Source: CAZLRH01 sp964562015 (GTDB lineage: Bacteria; Verrucomicrobiota; Verrucomicrobiia; Opitutales; JABDGR01). Taken from it: 64,000 nucleotides of DNA. Shown here piece after piece: positions 59,922 through 64,000 of this stretch. Location: positions 1-64,000 of the forward strand of contig CAZLRH010000001.1 of assembly GCA_964562015.1 (NCBI GenBank). The letters run 5' to 3'. Made by a program: the position numbers and the translations under genes. How positions within the stretch are numbered: position 1 is the stretch's first letter; each line of letters opens with the position of its first letter. Below the pieces are notes generated by a model, which did no database searches, had not been told where the DNA came from, and saw only the letters and a program-made list of their open reading frames with translations.

Positions 59922-60070
59922 GCTCAACAGGTTGGCTACTTGCAGAACAGGTGGCAAGCCGTCGTCTTGAATGCTTCTGGCGGTCACTTTTCCCTCTCCG
60001 GTTTGGCCCACCCGGCACCAAAGCTGCTACTGATGCCAATAAGCCCGCCTGCAAGCCGCTGGTGCCACCA

Positions 60071-60095
60071 CCCCTGAACGGTTGACTATCAGGGG
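60071..60095 (+). promoter_or_regulatory. Hairpin and promoter-like sequence upstream of gltA
   Basis: CCCCTGA-acggttgacta-TCAGGGG forms a 7-bp hairpin with an 11-base loop, 29-53 bases before the gltA ATG. The loop contains TTGACT, which with TTAATT 16 bases downstream is a weak sigma-70-type pair. It may be an operator or a leader hairpin. Confidence 0.3.
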
Positions 60096-60123
60096 CTTGC
60101 TCGTTAATTTTTTCTTTTTAGTC

Positions 60124-61485
60124 ATGGAAGAGACCGCAACCATCCGGCTCGGCAACGAGAACTTCACTTTCCCGGTCATCACTGGCACGGAGAATGAGAA
60201 GGCCATTGATATTCGCACGCTCCGGCAAAAGACCGGCTACATCACCTACGACGACGGGTATGGCAACACCGGTTCCTGCGAGAGCAACGTCACTTTCATC
60301 GATGGCGAAAAGGGAATTTTGCGTTATCGCGGTTACCCGATCGAGCAATTGGCGGAGGGCTCCACTTTCATCGAGTGCGCGTACTTGATTATTTACGGCG
60401 AACTGCCTTCCCGCCCGGAGATGCGCGAATTCTCGGCCAAAGTGCTGCGCCAGGCCAGCATTCACGAGAGCATGCGGCATTTGTTTGAAGGCTTTCCGGT
60501 GAACTCGCACCCGATGGCGATACTTTCCGCACTGCTGAATTCGCTCGGCTGCTACTATCCCGACCTCGCCACCAACGACCGCGAGCGCGATTTGAAGACG
60601 TTCGACGAGGCCGCCGCGCTGCTACTCTCCAAGGTGCGCACCATCGCCGCGATGTCGTACCGCATGAAGCACGGGCTGCCGTTCATGTACCCGCGCCGCG
60701 ATTTAGGCTATTCGCAGAACTTCCTGCACATGATGTTCTCCGAGCCGTATCTCGATTACTATCCGCACGACGACGTGACCAAGGCCCTCGACCTGATTTT
60801 CCTCCTGCACGCCGACCACGAGCAAAATTGCTCGACCTCGACAGTGCGCATGGTGGGCAGCGGCGGCGCGAACCTGTTTGCCTCGGTGGCGGCGGGCGTG
60901 TGCGCGTTGTGGGGTCCCTTGCACGGCGGCGCGAACATGGCCGTCATCAACATGCTGCAGGACATCCACGCCAGCGGCGACGACGGCAGCCGTTTTGTCG
61001 AAGCGGCCAAGACCGGCAAGGCCCGCCTCATGGGCTTTGGCCACCGCGTATATAAGAATTACGATCCGCGCGCGAAAATTCTCCGCGAAACCTGCGCCAA
61101 AGTGCTCAAAGCCCTTGGCCGCTCGGACCCGTTGCTCGACATTGCCCTGCATCTTGAGGACAAGGCGCTGCACGACCCGTATTTCATCGAGCGCAAACTT
61201 TACCCGAACGTGGACTTTTATTCGGGCATCATCCTCCAGGCCATCGGGCTGCCGCTGGACATGTTCACCGTGATTTTTGCGATTGGCCGCATGCCGGGCT
61301 GGATCGCCAACTGGCGCGAAGTGGCCGAAATGTCCAAGGGCCGCATCCACCGTCCGCGCCAGGTTTACCTGGGTTCGCCGATTCGCAATTACGTGCGGAT
61401 GCGCGACCGCGCCGGCGCGGAAGCCGTGACCCCGGAGGACGAGACCACGCTGCTCGCGGCGGAAAACGCCACGATGCGGGCGTGA
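60124..61485 (+). CDS. gltA: Citrate synthase
   Basis: This is a 453-residue protein from the ATG at 60124 (MEETATIRLGNENFTFPVIT); the length and N-terminus fit the hexameric type of Gram-negative bacteria. The catalytic residues are seen in DHEQNCSTSTVRMVGS (His), MGFGHRVYKNYDPRA (His) and the Asp in the DFYSGI region (VDFYSGIILQAIG); GPLHGGANMAV is the family signature. It condenses oxaloacetate and acetyl-CoA as the first step of the TCA cycle. The longer upstream frame was rejected because it reads MTIRGLLVNFFF, which is not family-like. Confidence 0.97.
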   Translation: MEETATIRLGNENFTFPVITGTENEKAIDIRTLRQKTGYITYDDGYGNTGSCESNVTFIDGEKGILRYRGYPIEQLAEGSTFIECAYLIIYGELPSRPEMREFSAKVLRQASIHESMRHLFEGFPVNSHPMAILSALLNSLGCYYPDLATNDRERDLKTFDEAAALLLSKVRTIAAMSYRMKHGLPFMYPRRDLGYSQNFLHMMFSEPYLDYYPHDDVTKALDLIFLLHADHEQNCSTSTVRMVGSGGANLFASVAAGVCALWGPLHGGANMAVINMLQDIHASGDDGSRFVEAAKTGKARLMGFGHRVYKNYDPRAKILRETCAKVLKALGRSDPLLDIALHLEDKALHDPYFIERKLYPNVDFYSGIILQAIGLPLDMFTVIFAIGRMPGWIANWREVAEMSKGRIHRPRQVYLGSPIRNYVRMRDRAGAEAVTPEDETTLLAAENATMRA

Positions 61486-61687
61486 GGGCCGGACAGGGTG
61501 AAAGGTGGAGGGTTAAAAGTGTAAAATGGATGGCGCGTGTTTCTAGTGGCTGCGCGCGATCACCGGCTGGCCGTTTGCGGATTAGCGGCAAAAGTAAGGT
61601 GTTCCCGCACAGTCTCCTCAGTCGCCTTTGTCGCTTCAGTTACCTCTGTCCCTGTGTCCCTTTGCTCCTCAGTCCCTCATTTCCGCC

Positions 61688-62113
61688 CTACCAAGTTTTC
61701 TTCTGGAGCAAATCGCGTATTTCCTCGAGCAACACTTCGCTCTTGGTCGGGGCGACGGGCACGGAAGGTTGCGCGGCTTCCTTGCGCTTGAGTTTGTTGA
61801 CGCCCTTCACAAGCATGAACACGCACGCCGCGACGATGAGGAACTGAATCACCGTATTGAGAAACAAACCGTAACGGACCACCGCCGCCTTGGCAAAATC
61901 GGCGTCCTTGGGATCATGCGGCAGGCCATCGAGCGAAATAAAAAGATTCCTAAAATCCATGCCATGCATGGCCACGCCGACGGGCGGCATGATCACGTCA
62001 TTGACCAGGGAATTGACGATGGCGCCGAACGCCGCGCCGATAATCACACCGACGGCGAGATCCACGACATTGCCCCGCGCGATGAACTCGCGAAATTCCT
62101 GGAAGATTTTCAT
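61688..62113 (-). CDS. mscL: Large-conductance mechanosensitive channel
   Basis: This is a 141-residue protein. The start is MKIFQEFREFIARGNVVDLA, then VGVIIGAAFGAIVNSLVNDVIMPPVG (first span and conserved loop), a periplasmic loop (GLPHDPKDADFAKA) and the second span (LFLNTVIQFLIVAACVFMLVKGVN). The end is a charged helix (LLEEIRDLLQKK). It forms a homopentamer that opens under membrane tension to save cells from hypo-osmotic lysis. The 202 bases between it and gltA (61486-61687) show no gene or clear terminator. Confidence 0.96.
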   Translation of the reverse strand: MKIFQEFREFIARGNVVDLAVGVIIGAAFGAIVNSLVNDVIMPPVGVAMHGMDFRNLFISLDGLPHDPKDADFAKAAVVRYGLFLNTVIQFLIVAACVFMLVKGVNKLKRKEAAQPSVPVAPTKSEVLLEEIRDLLQKKTW

Positions 62114-62146
62114 GCGGGGACATGAAACAGCGGAAAAGCGCCCCTT

Positions 62147-62329
62147 TCAAGGGCGAAACCTCGACTGGGCCAGCGAACGGACTGACGCGAATTTTTTAGC
62201 CGCGGCTGGGTGCCTAAGCGCGAGTTCCGCAGAACGAAGTTCCGCGGGTTCCGGCATCACCGAGAGAATCAGCAGCCGCGTCCGCATGCCCACATCCATC
62301 AAGGTCTTGGGTTGAGCTTTTGTCTTCAT
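62147..62329 (-). CDS. Possible small basic protein
   Basis: This is a 60-codon frame, MKTKAQPKTLMDVGMRTRLL to RSLAQSRFRP, rich in Arg, Ala and Leu. There is no signal peptide or membrane span and no recognised family. Frames of this length occur by chance at this GC content, and the only support is a gap between real genes that it fills. Treat as doubtful. Confidence 0.25.
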   Translation of the reverse strand: MKTKAQPKTLMDVGMRTRLLILSVMPEPAELRSAELALRHPAAAKKFASVRSLAQSRFRP

Positions 62330-62416
62330 AACCGGAGCTTATCTCCCGGCCATGAACCGCAGGACGACACGCAGATTAAATCTTTGTCATGCTGACCACC
62401 GCCACTTTAACCATGC

Positions 62417-64000
62417 TCAAACCCCCACCGGCACCAATTCGGGCTCGACCCATTTGCCGTGTTCGCGGATGAGATCCACCAGGCGGTCCACCGCTTCGTC
62501 CTCGGGAATGTTGTATTTCACGCATTCCTTGCCGACGTAGAGATTCACTTTCGCGGGCGCACCGCCGACGTACCCGAAGTCCGCGTCCGCCATTTCGCCG
62601 GGGCCGTTGACGATGCAACCCATGACGGCGATGGTGACGCCTTTAAGGTGCCCCGTGCGGCCCTTGATGCGCAGCGTGGTCGTCTGCAAATCGAAGAGCG
62701 TGCGCCCGCAACTCGGGCAGGCGACGAATTCCGTCTTCGTCGAGCGCGTGCGCGCGCCTTGCAAAATATTGTAGGTGAGCGCAACGGTCTTGTCGTAATC
62801 GGGCTCGGTCTCGACGCTGAGCAAATCGCCGAGGCCGTCGCACAGGAGATTGCCGGCGACCATCGACGCTTCGAGCAGCCGCGCGGTGAAAAAGTTTTCC
62901 GGCAGAACGACCTGTGATGAAGTATGGCGAATCCAGAGCGGAGATTTCAGGCCGCGCTTGGCGGCCTCGCGCGCCAGTGCGCGGTAACCGCCCACGGCGT
63001 GCGTGTGCGCTTCGCTCGCGCTCTGCGTCAAAAGCAGGCGTTCGCAGGCATGATGGCGAATGAGCGCGGTGCCCAATTCGCCCGCGAGCGCGGCGGCCGT
63101 GGTGTCGGCGGCGACATAACCCTCTGTGCGGGCCGCATAATCGAGCAGCGCGACGGCCTCCGCCGTCTCGGTGGCGGAACCGTTTTCCCAGCGGCGGCAC
63201 CAAAGGGTGCGCGGGGCGGGCTTGAAGGCCGCCAATTCCGCGGGCCCCACGCCGGGCGCGAGATCCACGACGAAAAATTTCACGGTTGGGCCGAGCACTT
63301 TCTGCAAATTGGAGAGCGAGGAAATGTCCACGATGGAATCGAGCCGCAGCAGCAGGCCCTCGATTTTCGTTTCCTTGTTTTTCTGGTGCACGGCCAGGAC
63401 GGCCTTGATGATTTCGTGCACGTCCCACACGGGGCGCGCGGCGGGGATGATGACGCGCGGAGGCTGGTTCGCCGCGACTGCGCAGGCTTCGCCCAAGTCC
63501 AGGTGCACGACTTCGCGCCGGGTGAAATGAAACGGGTCCAACTGGTCGCGCTCTTCGCGCTCGGGCAGTTCGACGCCGCGCTGCCAGAGCATGTGGGCGC
63601 GCTTGGCGATATCGAGGCACACCGGCACTTCGTAGACGGCGTCTTCCGTGAGCGAGACGCGTATCGTGTCGCCCAGGCCGTCCATAAGCAGGGAGCCGAT
63701 GCCAATGGCGCTTTTGATGCGGGCATCCTCGCCTTCGCCGGCCTCAGTGACGCCGAGGTGCAGCGGGTAGTGCATGTTTTCGAGCCCCATTTTCACGACC
63801 GCGAGGCGGTAGGCCTCGATCATGACCTTCGGGTTGCTTGCCTTCATCGAAAGCACGATGTCGCGAAACCCGTGGCTCTCGCAGATGCGGATGAACTCGA
63901 GCGCGCTCTCGACCATGCCCAAGGGCGTGTCGCCGTAACGGTTCATCAAGCGGTCAGAAAGGGAGCCGTGATTGGTGCCGATGCGCAAGGCGCGACCGAG
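62417..64000 (-). CDS. ispG: 4-hydroxy-3-methylbut-2-enyl-diphosphate synthase, long form (cut by window edge)
   Basis: The minus strand is open from the right edge to the stop at 62417, giving about 527 residues; the true start lies beyond 64000. It begins LGRALRIGTNHGSLSDRL, the barrel segment of IspG/GcpE. The C-terminal iron-sulphur part has CPSCGRTLFDLQ, then VAVMGCIVNGPGEMADADFGYVGG-like text (the three Cys and the Glu). Between them is an insert of more than 200 residues, as in the long IspG of plants, Chlamydiae, Bacteroidetes and Verrucomicrobiota. It makes HMBDP in the MEP isoprenoid pathway and needs a [4Fe-4S] cluster. Confidence 0.94.
   Translation of the reverse strand, partial: LGRALRIGTNHGSLSDRLMNRYGDTPLGMVESALEFIRICESHGFRDIVLSMKASNPKVMIEAYRLAVVKMGLENMHYPLHLGVTEAGEGEDARIKSAIGIGSLLMDGLGDTIRVSLTEDAVYEVPVCLDIAKRAHMLWQRGVELPEREERDQLDPFHFTRREVVHLDLGEACAVAANQPPRVIIPAARPVWDVHEIIKAVLAVHQKNKETKIEGLLLRLDSIVDISSLSNLQKVLGPTVKFFVVDLAPGVGPAELAAFKPAPRTLWCRRWENGSATETAEAVALLDYAARTEGYVAADTTAAALAGELGTALIRHHACERLLLTQSASEAHTHAVGGYRALAREAAKRGLKSPLWIRHTSSQVVLPENFFTARLLEASMVAGNLLCDGLGDLLSVETEPDYDKTVALTYNILQGARTRSTKTEFVACPSCGRTLFDLQTTTLRIKGRTGHLKGVTIAVMGCIVNGPGEMADADFGYVGGAPAKVNLYVGKECVKYNIPEDEAVDRLVDLIREHGKWVEPELVPVGV

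Noticed and set aside
60071..60123. Rho-independent terminator before gltA
   Set aside because: The hairpin is followed by about ten mixed bases before the T-rich stretch, and no gene on the plus strand ends there.

Overview
The window reads as a chromosomal segment of a GC-rich (roughly 58-60%) Gram-negative bacterium, most likely Verrucomicrobiota (Opitutae-like). This is inferred from the proteins, not from rRNA, which is absent. The pointers are a long-form IspG with a large insert, a DUF5069 protein, an imuA-imuB-dnaE2 cassette with a sequence close to the LexA site published for this phylum, Ig-like exported proteins, a GAF-fused type II/IV secretion ATPase and small secreted solenoid proteins.

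Region 0-8.6 kb is a DNA-damage and debris zone. The mutagenesis cassette imuA-imuB-dnaE2 (minus strand, cut by the left edge) is followed by an M50 membrane protease and an NHL/Ig exported protein. A 63-bp G-rich direct repeat, the tail of a glycosyltransferase gene and a second, truncated imuA 5' end lie around them. An HMCES/YedK-type protein lies just beyond. From 8.7 to 15.3 kb runs one giant exported lipase-like mosaic protein. It is followed by a small degraded island (hsdR tail, excisionase-like HTH) that ends at the 3' end of tRNA-Glu(CTC).

Region 17-24.7 kb has a glyoxalase-fold protein with a duplicated membrane-protein partner, transaldolase and a DUF805 protein. The most interesting locus follows on the minus strand: an atypical Lgt-like protein, a Tes-like radical SAM protein with several Cys clusters, then five tandem paralogous small membrane proteins. 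The radical SAM gene and the five small genes are overlapping or tightly packed. This could be an undescribed membrane-lipid modification system.

Region 25-35 kb is a beta-propeller protein, a two-component system, PepSY proteins and a TolC/adaptor/RND efflux operon of heavy-metal type. Region 35-44 kb has a Gly/Arg-rich exported protein, tRNA-Pro(TGG), an FkbM methyltransferase, an ABCG-type exporter, small secreted proteins, and a GbsR-regulated membrane-protein operon with two matching candidate operators. Region 44-53 kb has an oxidoreductase, TypA/BipA, a REP-associated transposase flanked by two inverted REP pairs, a nitrilase-family enzyme, an amidohydrolase, DUF983, tRNA-Gln(CTG), a GIY-YIG protein and a GspE/PilB ATPase. 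Region 53-64 kb is mostly housekeeping: hisD-hisC-hisB-(HPP membrane protein)-hisH, DUF1272, a sugar isomerase-like protein, citrate synthase, MscL and IspG, the last cut by the right edge.

All calls come from reading the sequence and from remembered family motifs. No database search was run.
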